Part shown: in pieces, positions 6,802 through 14,046 of the stretch
Layout of the letters: each line of letters opens with the position of its first letter
Numbering within the stretch: position 1 is the stretch's first letter
Assembly: GCA_002345625.1 (NCBI GenBank)
Contig: DDWE01000050.1
Location: 15,786-36,376, forward strand
Source of the DNA: Desulfuromonadaceae bacterium UBA2294
GTDB lineage: Bacteria; Desulfobacterota; Desulfuromonadia; Desulfuromonadales; UBA2294
Direction: 5' to 3'
Length of the DNA: 20,591 bases
The notes under the pieces: generated by a model
Told to the model about the DNA's origin: nothing
The model's input: only the letters and a program-made list of their open reading frames with translations
The model's database searches: none
Position numbers and translations under genes: made by a program

Positions 6802-7773
6802 TCACCCTTTGGTCGCCGTAAAGATTGCCCGCAGCGGAGCCGGGTGCCCTTCGATGGTTTTGTTCGAATCATGTGGATGAAGAAAATCGGCCAGCGACTC
6901 GAAGGTCATCCAGTCGGTCGAGCGTTGTTCTTCCCGGCTGGTGCGGTTGGTATCGACGCAGGCGATATCCTTGAAGCCGCAGCGCTGCAGCCACAAGGTC
7001 AGGGCCGCGACCGAGGGGAGGAACCAAACATTGCGCATCTTGGCGTAGCGGCCATCCGGCATGAAAATCGTCTGTTGATCGCCATCGACGATCAATGTCT
7101 CCAGAACCAGCTGACCACCGGGGTGCAGACACCCCTTGAGCTCGAGCAGATGATCGAGAGGTGAGCGCCGATGGTAGAGCACCCCCATGGAGAAGACGCT
7201 GTCGAAGCAACCAAGGTTAGCAGGTATATCCTCGATGCCCAGCGGCAGGACATGATGCTGCGGGTCGTTGAGATAACGTTGCAGCACCTGGAACTGCAGC
7301 ACCGAGATCGGGGTCGGATCGATGCCGATCACCAGCTCGGCGCCGGCGCCGCGCATGCGCCAACCGTGGTAGCCGTTGCCGCAACCGACATCGAGGACCG
7401 TGCGTCCAGATAACGGCTGGATGTGCGGCACCACCCGCTCCCACTTCCAGTCGGAGCGCCACTCGGTGTCGATGTCGACGCCGAACAGGCGATAGGGGCC
7501 TTTGCGCCAGGGGTGGAAGGCTTTGAGGCGGGCAACAAACTCATCCCGGCTGACCGGGCCGAGGTCTTTAGCACCGCCAATCTCAACCCGCTCCTTGATC
7601 TCGACGCACGAGGGCTGTAACGCTGGCAGAGCCTGCAGGGCGTCGAGCCAGTCCGCCATCTCCCGACGCCCGTCGATTCCGAGCTTTACCGGTAAGGTCT
7701 GCTGCAACTGTTGCGACCAGTCGTGCAATCCCAACGCTTCAAGCTGCGGATATAACGCACTGTAAAAATCCAT
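6802..7773 (-). CDS. cmoB: CmoB, tRNA U34 carboxymethyltransferase
   Basis: CmoB transfers the carboxymethyl group of carboxy-S-adenosylmethionine to 5-hydroxyuridine at wobble position 34, forming 5-oxyacetyl uridine, which lets tRNAs read several codons. Starting at the ATG at 7773 (MDFYSALYPQ) gives 323 residues, the same length as E. coli CmoB; the 13-codon upstream extension is not needed. Family marks are the basic/aromatic segment KGPYRLFGVDIDTEWRSDWK, the SAM-binding loop VLDVGCGNGYHGWRM, IGIDPTP, and FDSVFSMGVLYHRRSPLDHL. The Trp/Lys-rich segment before the Rossmann part is where CmoB contacts its unusual carboxylated cofactor. The partner cmoA is upstream on the same strand but 435 bases away, with repeats between. 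Confidence 0.95.
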   Translation of the reverse strand: MDFYSALYPQLEALGLHDWSQQLQQTLPVKLGIDGRREMADWLDALQALPALQPSCVEIKERVEIGGAKDLGPVSRDEFVARLKAFHPWRKGPYRLFGVDIDTEWRSDWKWERVVPHIQPLSGRTVLDVGCGNGYHGWRMRGAGAELVIGIDPTPISVLQFQVLQRYLNDPQHHVLPLGIEDIPANLGCFDSVFSMGVLYHRRSPLDHLLELKGCLHPGGQLVLETLIVDGDQQTIFMPDGRYAKMRNVWFLPSVAALTLWLQRCGFKDIACVDTNRTSREEQRSTDWMTFESLADFLHPHDSNKTIEGHPAPLRAIFTATKG

Positions 7774-7830
7774 CCTGATGAACCACCTTGTGCCGGCTGG
7801 TTTAAACCGCAATCAAAAGACAAAAACGCG

Positions 7831-7853
7831 CACCACAGAGAACACAGAGAAAA
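7831..7853. repeat. CACAGAG-type dispersed repeat
   Basis: CACCACAGAGAACACAGAGA is an intergenic repeat unit of the kind found in many proteobacterial genomes, related in style to the CACGAAG repeat at 1950-2056. It lies just upstream of cmoB. The surrounding A/C-rich sequence to about 7950 looks like degenerate copies (for example CACAAAGCCACAAATTCACAAAG). Confidence 0.5.
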
Positions 7854-7958
7854 TCAAAAGGCAGAGTAAACCGCCTCACACAAAGCCACAAATTCACAAA
7901 GGTTTAAACCAAACAGATCCATTGGTTATTCACTCCAGTAAAAACCTTTGCCTCACAG

Positions 7959-8046
7959 ATTCCCCCCTTTGCAAAGGGGGGCGAGGGGGGATTTTATATC
8001 GCAACCAAGACAAATCCCCCTAAATCCCCCTTTTCCAAAGGGGGAC
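7959..8046. repeat. Inverted CCCCCTTT/AAAGGGGG repeat pair
   Basis: The left copy (7959-7994) holds CCCCCCTTTGCAAAGGGGGG, then CGAGGGGGGATTT. The right copy (8012-8045) holds AAATCCCCCTAAATCCCCCT, then TTTCCAAAGGGGG. They are inverted with about 17 bases between, and each also contains its own short hairpin. This resembles the widespread AAATCCCCC...AAAGGGGG intergenic elements of many bacteria. From 8047 to 8208 I see no gene or clear signal. Confidence 0.65.
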
Positions 8047-8208
8047 TGAGTCGGTCGCGCCAGTCGTTGAGAGCGGTGCATAGCCAACAACGATTTTACC
8101 AAAAGCCTCCCTTGGTAACTTTGTGCCTTAACTGAGCGCATGCGAACGAGTGTGAAACCAGCCTTTGACCAACGTTAGAAACGACTCCCTGACTCCCAAA
8201 CAGCAACT

Positions 8209-8943
8209 TCACTTGATCGCAACCAGCGAAGCAAAGTTGAAGCACTGGAACCAGAGATCGCTGAACGCAAAACCTGCCGCCTGCAGCCGCTGTTGATGGC
8301 AGTCCAGCGTCTCGGGGATCATCACCTTCTCCAGCGCGGTCCGTTTCTGGCTGATCTCCAGATCACTGTAGCCGTTGGCCCGCTTGAAATCGTGATGCAG
8401 CTCAGTATGCAGCTGCTGCCGCCCTGCTTCTGCAAAGGCAATCTTCTCTGACAGAATCAGGATGCCGCCCGGTCGCAACCCCTGGTAGATGCGCTCAATC
8501 AATGCCAGGCGCTGCGCCGGCGGGATGAATTGCAGGGTAAAGTTCAGCACGACGACGGAGGCATTTTCGATGACGACCTGCTGCAGATCGGCGCAAACCA
8601 ACCGCACCGGAACCGTGGCCACCGTATCACGCGCGAGCAATTCACCGGCCCGATCAATCATCGCCGCCGAATTATCAACGGCGATAATGTCACAATCCGG
8701 CTGCCGGATGCGCTGACGCATGGCAAGGCTGACCGCCCCCAGCGAGCAGCCGAGATCATAGCAGTGGGTGCCGGGTTGGGCGTAGCGTGCCGCCAGAATA
8801 CCGATGGCTGAGATCAGCATGCCATAGCCGGGGACCGAGCGCTGAATCATATCGGGGAAAACTTCGACGACCCGCTCGTCAAACTGGAAATCGATGATTT
8901 CACTCAGCGGTGCGGCATAAATAGCATCTGGTTTTTTGGGCAC
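8209..8943 (-). CDS. cmoA: CmoA, carboxy-S-adenosyl-L-methionine synthase
   Basis: CmoA converts S-adenosylmethionine and prephenate to carboxy-SAM, the cofactor used by CmoB. Near-invariant family stretches are present: FDERVVEVFPDMIQRSVPGY, then the SAM loop YDLGCSLGAVSLAMR, LNFTLQFIPPAQR, LSEKIAF, SDLEISQKRTALE (which includes the Arg that binds the carboxylate) and LWFQCFNFASLVAIK at the C-terminus. The chosen start is the GTG at 8943, giving 244 residues, close to the 247 of E. coli CmoA. The longer frame to 9036 adds a Cys/Arg-rich stretch not typical of the family. The ribosome site before the GTG is weak, so the start is uncertain. Function call is firm. Confidence 0.95.
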   Translation of the reverse strand: MPKKPDAIYAAPLSEIIDFQFDERVVEVFPDMIQRSVPGYGMLISAIGILAARYAQPGTHCYDLGCSLGAVSLAMRQRIRQPDCDIIAVDNSAAMIDRAGELLARDTVATVPVRLVCADLQQVVIENASVVVLNFTLQFIPPAQRLALIERIYQGLRPGGILILSEKIAFAEAGRQQLHTELHHDFKRANGYSDLEISQKRTALEKVMIPETLDCHQQRLQAAGFAFSDLWFQCFNFASLVAIK

Positions 8944-9135
8944 GGTCAGTTTTGTCTTTCTCGTAGTCGGTTCGAAACATGATGTCGCACAGCACCGGTG
9001 GGCACTGCGCGTGTGCAGTGTAAGCGAAGCGCCCACCTGATGAAAAGGAGATCTATGCTTTTGTAGCGGAAAAGTCGCGGCGGCGGCCGCAGTATCTCTC
9101 CCCCCTCAACTACACGATGCCTTTTAAATTCTGAG

Positions 9136-9165
9136 TTCAAGCTAAATCCTGCCGATTTGTTATGC
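9136..9165 (+). promoter_or_regulatory. Possible promoter for alanine dehydrogenase
   Basis: TTCAAG (9136-9141) and TTATGC (9160-9165) are separated by 18 bases and lie about 60 bases before the gene. The match to sigma-70 consensus is modest. The rest of the interval between cmoA and ald (8944-9223) shows no gene. Confidence 0.25.
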
Positions 9166-9223
9166 TCAAGGCAGACGTAACGATCGCGGTCAGCAGAACA
9201 ACAGTCGTAACAGGAGGTCACTC

Positions 9224-10360
9224 ATGGTCGTCGGTGTGCTGAAAGAGATCAAGGCGGCGGAATACCGGGTCAGCATGACACCGACCGGGGTTGAAGTGTT
9301 GCGAGACAACGGCCACGAGGTTCTGGTCGAAACCGGCGCCGGGATCGGCAGCGGCTTCAGCAATGCAGCCTATGTACAGGCCGGCGCCCGGATCGTCAAG
9401 ACTCCGGATGAAATCTATGAATACGCCGGAATGGTCCTGCACGTCAAGGAACCGCAGCCGTCGGAATATCCGCTGATCCGGCCGGGGCAAATTCTTTTCA
9501 CCTATTTCCACTTCGCCGCCTCCGAATCGCTGACCCGCGCCCTGATCGAGACCCGGGCGGTCGCCATCGCCTATGAGACCATCACCGGCCTCGACGGCAG
9601 CCTCCCCCTGCTGACGCCGATGAGCGAAATTGCCGGGCGCATGGCGGCGCAGCAGGCGGCCAAATATCTCGAATGCGGTCAGGGCGGGCGCGGCATCCTG
9701 CTCGGCGGCGTGCCGGGGGTGCAACCGGCGACCGTCCTGATCCTTGGCGGCGGGGTTGTCGGCAGTCAGGCTGCCCTGATGGCCTGCGGCCTCGGCGCCC
9801 AAGTCTATCTGCTCGATACTGATCTGGACAAGCTGCGCCACCTCGCCGAGGTGATGCCGAAAAACTGTACCCCGTTAATGTCATCTCCGGCGTTGATCCG
9901 CGACCTGATACAGCAAGCAGACGCAGTGATCGGTGCCGTGCTGCGCCACGGCGCCAAAGCGCCGAAACTGGTAACGCGGGAGCTACTCAGAACCATGCGG
10001 CCGGGCGCGGTGCTGGTCGACGTCGCCATCGACCAGGGCGGTTGCTGCGAAACCTCGCGACCGACCACTCACAGCGCGCCGATCTTTATTGAGGAGGGGA
10101 TCGTCCATTACTGCGTCAGCAATATGCCGGGCGCCGTCCCGCTAACTGCCACTGCGGCACTGACTCAGGCCACGCTCCCCTATGCTGTATCTATCGCCAA
10201 CCAGGGCTGGCAGCAAAGTGCGCGGGACAATGCAGGAATCACGGACGGGATTAACATGGCCCTTGGTCAAGTGACCTGTCGTGCGGTCGCCGAGGCTTTC
10301 AATTTCGAGTATACGCCGGTCGATGAACTGCTGGCGCCAGTCGGCCCGACCGGGGTTTGA
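9224..10360 (+). CDS. ald: Alanine dehydrogenase
   Basis: NAD-dependent reversible oxidative deamination of L-alanine to pyruvate and ammonia, in the cytoplasm. The 378-residue length fits the family (about 370). All key residues fall at the usual numbers: R15 (YRVSMTP), K75 (HVKEP), H96 (YFHFA) and D270 (VAIDQGG). The Rossmann loop is LILGGGVVGSQAA near 172-184, with D198 following strand 2 (LLDTD), which favours NAD over NADP. The start has an AGGAGG ribosome site eight bases upstream. It is a single-gene unit by spacing; the next gene is 187 bases away and no clear terminator lies between. A link to the following transporter is possible but unsupported. Confidence 0.96.
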   Translation: MVVGVLKEIKAAEYRVSMTPTGVEVLRDNGHEVLVETGAGIGSGFSNAAYVQAGARIVKTPDEIYEYAGMVLHVKEPQPSEYPLIRPGQILFTYFHFAASESLTRALIETRAVAIAYETITGLDGSLPLLTPMSEIAGRMAAQQAAKYLECGQGGRGILLGGVPGVQPATVLILGGGVVGSQAALMACGLGAQVYLLDTDLDKLRHLAEVMPKNCTPLMSSPALIRDLIQQADAVIGAVLRHGAKAPKLVTRELLRTMRPGAVLVDVAIDQGGCCETSRPTTHSAPIFIEEGIVHYCVSNMPGAVPLTATAALTQATLPYAVSIANQGWQQSARDNAGITDGINMALGQVTCRAVAEAFNFEYTPVDELLAPVGPTGV

Positions 10361-10547
10361 ATGTGCCCGCCATAGTGATTCACCGGTTTTACGGGGACCG
10401 GGAGCGACGGTGCCAAGCCTTTCGCCCGTCCAGTGACTTTACGTTGATTGAACCGCCCCCCAACCGAACCACACCAGACGTCCGCTCTTTTTACCGTGAT
10501 GAAGAGTCCATCGCCAGTCACAGCAAAAACATGTTACCCTTCGCACC

Positions 10548-11408
10548 ATGAACAGTGCCCTCTTCTATGCTCTGGTCAGTCTGGCCGGTGCCGGCGTCCA
10601 TGACGTCGTCTTCAAACGCTACGCGTCAAAAGAGCGCTCGCGCGGGGTCTATATCTGTACCATCGGCGTTGTCTGGGCGCTGTTGCAGGGGAGTTTGGCC
10701 CTGTATAAAGGCATCGATTTCTCCCCCAGCCCAACCACCCTCGCCTACGGCATGGCAGCCGGCCTGTTTCTGACCGCCTCCAATCTGCTGCTACTGGAAA
10801 GTCTGACCCATATCGACGCCAGCCTCGGCTCGACCCTTTACCGGCTGAACACGGTCGGCGTCGTGGTTCTCTCCATCCTGTTTCTGCATGAATCGCTGGG
10901 ATTGTTCAAAGGGCTCGGCATCGCCGCCGGCCTGATCGCCGTTCTGCTCCTTTACCGGCGCAGCAGCGGCTCCGTTGCTGACCACCGCCGCTACCTGCTC
11001 TACTTTGCCCTGGCCCTGACCGCCGCCGGCTTTCGCGCCGGCTACGGCGTCACCTCCAAAGCCGGCCTGCTGGCCGGAGCCAATTTACAACTGCTGTTGC
11101 TGATCGGGGCGCTGAACTGGGTCCTGGGCGGGGCGGCGTACGCGCTGCTGCGTGAGAAACGCTTTCGGCTGACGAGGACAAAACTTTCTTACGCCACCCT
11201 CTCCGGCGTTCTGGTCTTTATCATCGTCAACGCCCTGCTGCTGGCCATGGAGCACGGCCAAGCCAGCGTCGTCATCCCCATCGCCAACATGAGCTTCATC
11301 ATCGCCCTCGCCCTGTCGGTGGCGCTCGGCATGGAGCGCTTCACCCGGCGCAAGCTGCTGGCGATGCTGGTCGCCGTCGGCTCAATTGTGCTGCTGGCGC
11401 AGGTGTAG
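10548..11408 (+). CDS. EamA/DMT-family transporter
   Basis: A 286-residue, very hydrophobic protein with about ten predicted helices in two halves (roughly 3-137 and 148-285), the layout of drug/metabolite transporters with two EamA domains. Typical features are the ASLGSTLYRLN segment with FLHESLGLFKGLGIAAGLIAVLLL closing the first half, and ASVVIPIANMSFIIALALS followed by RFTRRKLLAMLVAVGSIVLL in the second. Substrates of the family include amino acids, nucleobases and drugs; none can be assigned. The ATG lacks a recognisable ribosome site (the preceding bases are TTCGCACC), so it may be weakly translated or leaderless. It sits after alanine dehydrogenase on the same strand. Confidence 0.85.
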   Translation: MNSALFYALVSLAGAGVHDVVFKRYASKERSRGVYICTIGVVWALLQGSLALYKGIDFSPSPTTLAYGMAAGLFLTASNLLLLESLTHIDASLGSTLYRLNTVGVVVLSILFLHESLGLFKGLGIAAGLIAVLLLYRRSSGSVADHRRYLLYFALALTAAGFRAGYGVTSKAGLLAGANLQLLLLIGALNWVLGGAAYALLREKRFRLTRTKLSYATLSGVLVFIIVNALLLAMEHGQASVVIPIANMSFIIALALSVALGMERFTRRKLLAMLVAVGSIVLLAQV

Positions 11409-11826
11409 AACAAAAACACGTCAGGAGATGGTGCGAATTGAGAATGCTAATATCCTATCCGGCCGACTGCAGAACCCCCTATTGTTCTCATAGGCAGCGC
11501 AGAGAGCCCTCAGGGTCACCCCAAATACGGTCCTTCTGAAACAGGTTCATGATTCACGGAATCATCCACCAATTTTCGCCGTATGACGCACTCAGGAGAT
11601 AAAGGGAAGGCAGGGAGCGAGAAAGGTGATCCTGTGGGTGGTTGCGTTGCGACCCTTGCAAGCACGATGATTGAAAAACCGGGGAGTGCCCCGGATTACC
11701 CGGATGACTCTTGCCGAACGACGCCAGAAGCGCGATCTTCAGCGATAGCACTACTCTTCGGGGGACAAAGCCCATAACCCGCATTCTACCCCCGGGGGCC
11801 GGGCAACAGAAGGTGACAGACGAGAC
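11409..11826. other. Gene-free interval with GC-rich paired sequence
   Basis: Short open frames exist on both strands (11554-11784 minus, 11583-11777 plus), but neither has a convincing start, codon use or family signature. The half nearer the outer-membrane gene contains several GC-rich complementary runs (for example CCCCCGGGGG near 11791-11800 and GAAG...CTTC near 11729-11742) and a minus-strand terminator. It may be a 3' untranslated region, a small RNA or a decayed element. Confidence 0.4.
11674..11694 (-). terminator. Minus-strand intrinsic terminator
   Basis: CCGGGG (11679-11684) and CCCCGG (11689-11694) form a perfect six-pair stem with a four-base loop. On the minus strand it is followed by TTTTT. 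It lies about 130 bases after the outer-membrane gene stop, so it ends either that transcript or an independent small RNA. Confidence 0.65.
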
Positions 11827-12540
11827 TCAAAAGTAACGGGAAAAGCTCAGAAAACCCTGAACACCGTTGAGGTCGGATGTGGCGTCGGGCGCACTGTCGA
11901 ATTCGAGGTTGGTCTGCAAAGCGCGCACGCAGATGCCGATAGAATCGAGAGGATTCAGGCGATATTCGATGCCGCCACGCACATAGCCACCGATACCGAA
12001 GGCTGATTCACTGTCGTCCGATGATTTCCGCAGAGCGGGACTAACCGTCAGATCGTCCTCATCGACATCATCGTTGTATTGACCAAAGACCATAGCCGGG
12101 CCGGCGGCAACATAGACCCGCCAGTGCTGTGAACTGCTGGCGATATAGACACCGGCCGCAACATCGGTCAATAAAAGTTCACTTTTGAGCCTGATCGACA
12201 CCTGATTACTGGACGCAACGACAGTCGAATTGCGGTTGCGCGCACCGAACAGCAGACTCCCGTCCAATCCCCACACCGTATGTTCGCCGGCAAACGGATA
12301 TTGAACGGCAATCCCGCCGTAGGGCATGCTCGACAAATCGTTTTCACTGGTGGTGGTGGCGTCGCTGCTTGCCGACTGCTGAAAATTGAGGTCATCACCG
12401 GCAAACCGCGCGGCGCCGAGCAGAACCTGAAGATAAACCGGCGACCGGGTCTGCTGAGCGTGCGCCGATGACACCAGAATCAACGACAGGAAGGCCAGAG
12501 TGGCAACACAGAATGGTTTTCGTACAGATCTTTGTCTCAT
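11827..12540 (-). CDS. Outer-membrane beta-barrel protein
   Basis: A 237-residue exported protein. The N-terminus has basic residues, a hydrophobic core (FCVATLAFLSLILVSS) and the cleavage motif AHA-Q at about residues 25-28, a Sec signal peptide. The mature part is rich in alternating polar/hydrophobic strands with Gly and aromatics and ends in SFSRYF, the terminal Phe of BAM-assembled barrels, so an eight- to ten-strand barrel is likely. It resembles the OmpA/OmpW-like opacity family but no specific member. The ATG at 12540 has AGGATGAAG upstream; the open frame continues to 12564. It is 93 bases after the peroxiredoxin gene on the same strand, so co-transcription is possible. It contains a single Cys (IGICVR) late in the barrel. 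Confidence 0.75.
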   Translation of the reverse strand: MRQRSVRKPFCVATLAFLSLILVSSAHAQQTRSPVYLQVLLGAARFAGDDLNFQQSASSDATTTSENDLSSMPYGGIAVQYPFAGEHTVWGLDGSLLFGARNRNSTVVASSNQVSIRLKSELLLTDVAAGVYIASSSQHWRVYVAAGPAMVFGQYNDDVDEDDLTVSPALRKSSDDSESAFGIGGYVRGGIEYRLNPLDSIGICVRALQTNLEFDSAPDATSDLNGVQGFLSFSRYF

Positions 12541-12633
12541 CGCTTCATCCTGCCGGGAATGCACACGCGCCAGATCGCTGTCCTGGCCGCTGCGTCTTCC
12601 GGATCATTGGTAATGGGTTCAGTTTTTCATGAT

Positions 12634-13113
12634 TCAATCTGCCGGCAGCTGCCTGATCGCACGGATCAGCTCATCGTTATCCGGCATCCCTTTGTGAACG
12701 TAACGGACAAACCCCGCCCGGTCGATGATGTAGGTGATCCTCCCGCTGCCGTACTGTTTGCGTATGGTGCCATCATCGACCAGCAAGGGGAAGCGCAAGT
12801 CGAGCTTTGCCGCAAATTCCTGATGGGTCTCCAACGTATCACTACTGACGCCCAGAACCTGGGCGTTCAACTCTTCAAAACGCACAATGTCGTCCTGAAA
12901 AGCCTGCATTTCACTGGTTCAGCCCGAGGTGAAATCGGCGTAGTACAGAGCAAGGACCACCGGCCCGTTCATCAGAACCTGGCTGAGGGTGATCTTGCCG
13001 CGGGTTGAAACAGCGGTAAAATCGGGTGCCGCAGCGCCAACCTCCAGTGCCGCAGCGTTGGAAGAGAACAGGGTTGCCGCAATCACGGCACCGGCACGGA
13101 TAAGTCGTTTCAT
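12634..13113 (-). CDS. Exported selenocysteine peroxiredoxin (in-frame TGA read as Sec)
   Basis: A peroxiredoxin of the AhpC/TSA (BCP-like) family that reduces peroxides in the periplasm. Reading through the TGA at 12919-12921 gives 159 residues with Sec at position 65. Residues 1-22 form a Sec signal peptide (MKRLIRAGAVIAATLF...AAA). The active-site motif YYADFTSG-U-TSEMQAFQDD matches the family TPGCT signature with TGA exactly at the peroxidatic Cys. Both sides of the TGA share one frame, and conservation continues (VLGVSSDTLETHQEFAAKL, FPLLVDD, TYIIDRAGFVRYVHKG). The protein has no Cys at all, so there is no resolving residue and an outside reductant is needed. The ATG has AAGGAGG upstream, and a TATATT -10-like box is at 13138-13143. 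A true nonsense mutation is the less likely alternative. Confidence 0.88.
12895..12922 (-). promoter_or_regulatory. Possible bacterial SECIS hairpin at the Sec codon
   Basis: On the minus strand CTGAA (containing the TGA) pairs with TTCAG (12899-12895), and CC (12917-12916) pairs with GG (12904-12903) under an 11-base loop containing a GTG. This is where a SelB-binding element would lie, directly at and after the UGA. The stem is modest with a three-base bulge, so the exact fold is uncertain. Confidence 0.35.
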
Positions 13114-13257
13114 CGCAACCTCCTTTCATCTTGTAGAAATATACCAGAAAACAGCAGAAGAATCGGTATCCGGTGGGCTGAATGCGCTGACAGATGTTTT
13201 TTCCCGGAAGCTTGTGCCGTTACGACTTCAGTAAAGCTGTGAAAGGATCAGCAGGAT

Positions 13258-13362
13258 ACCGTCCAAAGTATCAACGGGGACGGTTGACCCTTGTTTGAAT
13301 CGGTTCCTGATTGCCTATCGGGTGCCTCCCTGGGGAGGTCGCCTCAAGGTCCCGGGTAACCG
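13258..13362 (+). other. Possible structured leader upstream of the flavin-binding gene
   Basis: Stem A: ACCGTCC (13258-13264) with GGACGGT (13278-13284). Stem B: CGGTTGACCC (13281-13290) with GGGTAACCG (13354-13362), one bulge, enclosing the hairpin CCTCC-CTGG-GGAGG (13325-13338). Stems A and B share 13281-13284 and cannot both form, a switch-like arrangement. It matches no RNA class I know. It lies in the 340-base gap between the divergent peroxiredoxin and flavin-protein genes. Confidence 0.3.
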
Positions 13363-13453
13363 TGTTGCCTAAATTTTACCGAAGAGATTGTGCCGGGTCG
13401 ATTCTGCATTAGGCTTACAGTACAACACCATTAACGGATGAAGGAGGCATGTC

Positions 13454-13855
13454 ATGCCCATTAAGGACTATTTTGAGCACACCAAGGGGATCGGGGTCCT
13501 GTCGACAGCCGACAGCGCCGGCCAGGTCGATGCGGCCATTTATGCGCGACCCCATTTTATGGACGACGGGACGATTGCGTTTATTATGCGTGATCGACTG
13601 ACCCATCATAACCTCGGAGAAAACCTGTCGGCGGTCTATCTGTTCATCGAAGACGGACACGGCTACAAAGGGGTTCGGCTTTACCTTAAGAAGGTCAAGG
13701 AGGACACCAATCCGGAGTTGCTCGCACAGCTGACCCGACGCTGCCTGAGTCCGGAGGATGATGCGGCCAAAGGGTCCAAGTTTCTGGTCTATTTCGCCGT
13801 GAAAAAGACTCTGGCCCTGATCGGCAGCGACAGCCCGCAGTTCAGGATGGCCTGA
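13454..13855 (+). CDS. Pyridoxamine 5'-phosphate oxidase-like flavin-binding protein
   Basis: A 133-residue protein, MPIKDYFEHTKGIGVLSTADSAG..., with the split-barrel pattern of the PNPOx-like family: GVLSTAD strand, VDAAIYARPHFMDDGTIAFIM, the HHNLGENLSAVYLFIE segment, then GYKGVRLYLKK. Such proteins bind FMN (sometimes F420 or haem) as dimers and are often general stress proteins or flavin reductases; the substrate is not known. It is cytoplasmic, with no signal peptide. The ribosome site GGAGG is seven bases before the ATG. It is divergent from the peroxiredoxin gene, which suggests but does not prove a shared link to oxidative stress. Confidence 0.8.
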   Translation: MPIKDYFEHTKGIGVLSTADSAGQVDAAIYARPHFMDDGTIAFIMRDRLTHHNLGENLSAVYLFIEDGHGYKGVRLYLKKVKEDTNPELLAQLTRRCLSPEDDAAKGSKFLVYFAVKKTLALIGSDSPQFRMA

Positions 13856-13931
13856 TCAGCGGCCCTGTGTGAACCATTCAGGACCCGGTTCGGGATGTCT
13901 GTTCGTTGCGCTCTCTTTTCGCGGCGCGCTA

Positions 13932-13959
13932 TTGACATTTTATTGGCAAAAAGTAATCT
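13932..13959 (+). promoter_or_regulatory. Sigma-70-type promoter for the histidine kinase
   Basis: TTGACA (13932-13937) matches the -35 consensus perfectly. TAATCT (13954-13959) is a good -10, at 16-base spacing. It lies about 85 bases before the kinase start. Confidence 0.65.
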
Positions 13960-14046
13960 TGACTGGCACTTACGCTTCGAAATGGCTGTTGCCGTCCTGC
14001 CACTAGAGACGGACACCCCCTTCCCGGCCTGAAGGAGCCCCTGTTG

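Noticed and set aside
7959..8046. CRISPR array
   Set aside because: There are only two inverted copies with internal palindromes and no regular direct repeats or spacers.
11554..11784. Overlapping short frames on both strands in the gene-free interval
   Set aside because: Neither has a plausible ribosome site or domain; the minus-strand frame spans a terminator hairpin.
12911..13129. Alternative-frame reading around the TGA as a frameshift instead of Sec
   Set aside because: The parts before and after the TGA are in the same frame with continuous family conservation, so no shift is needed.
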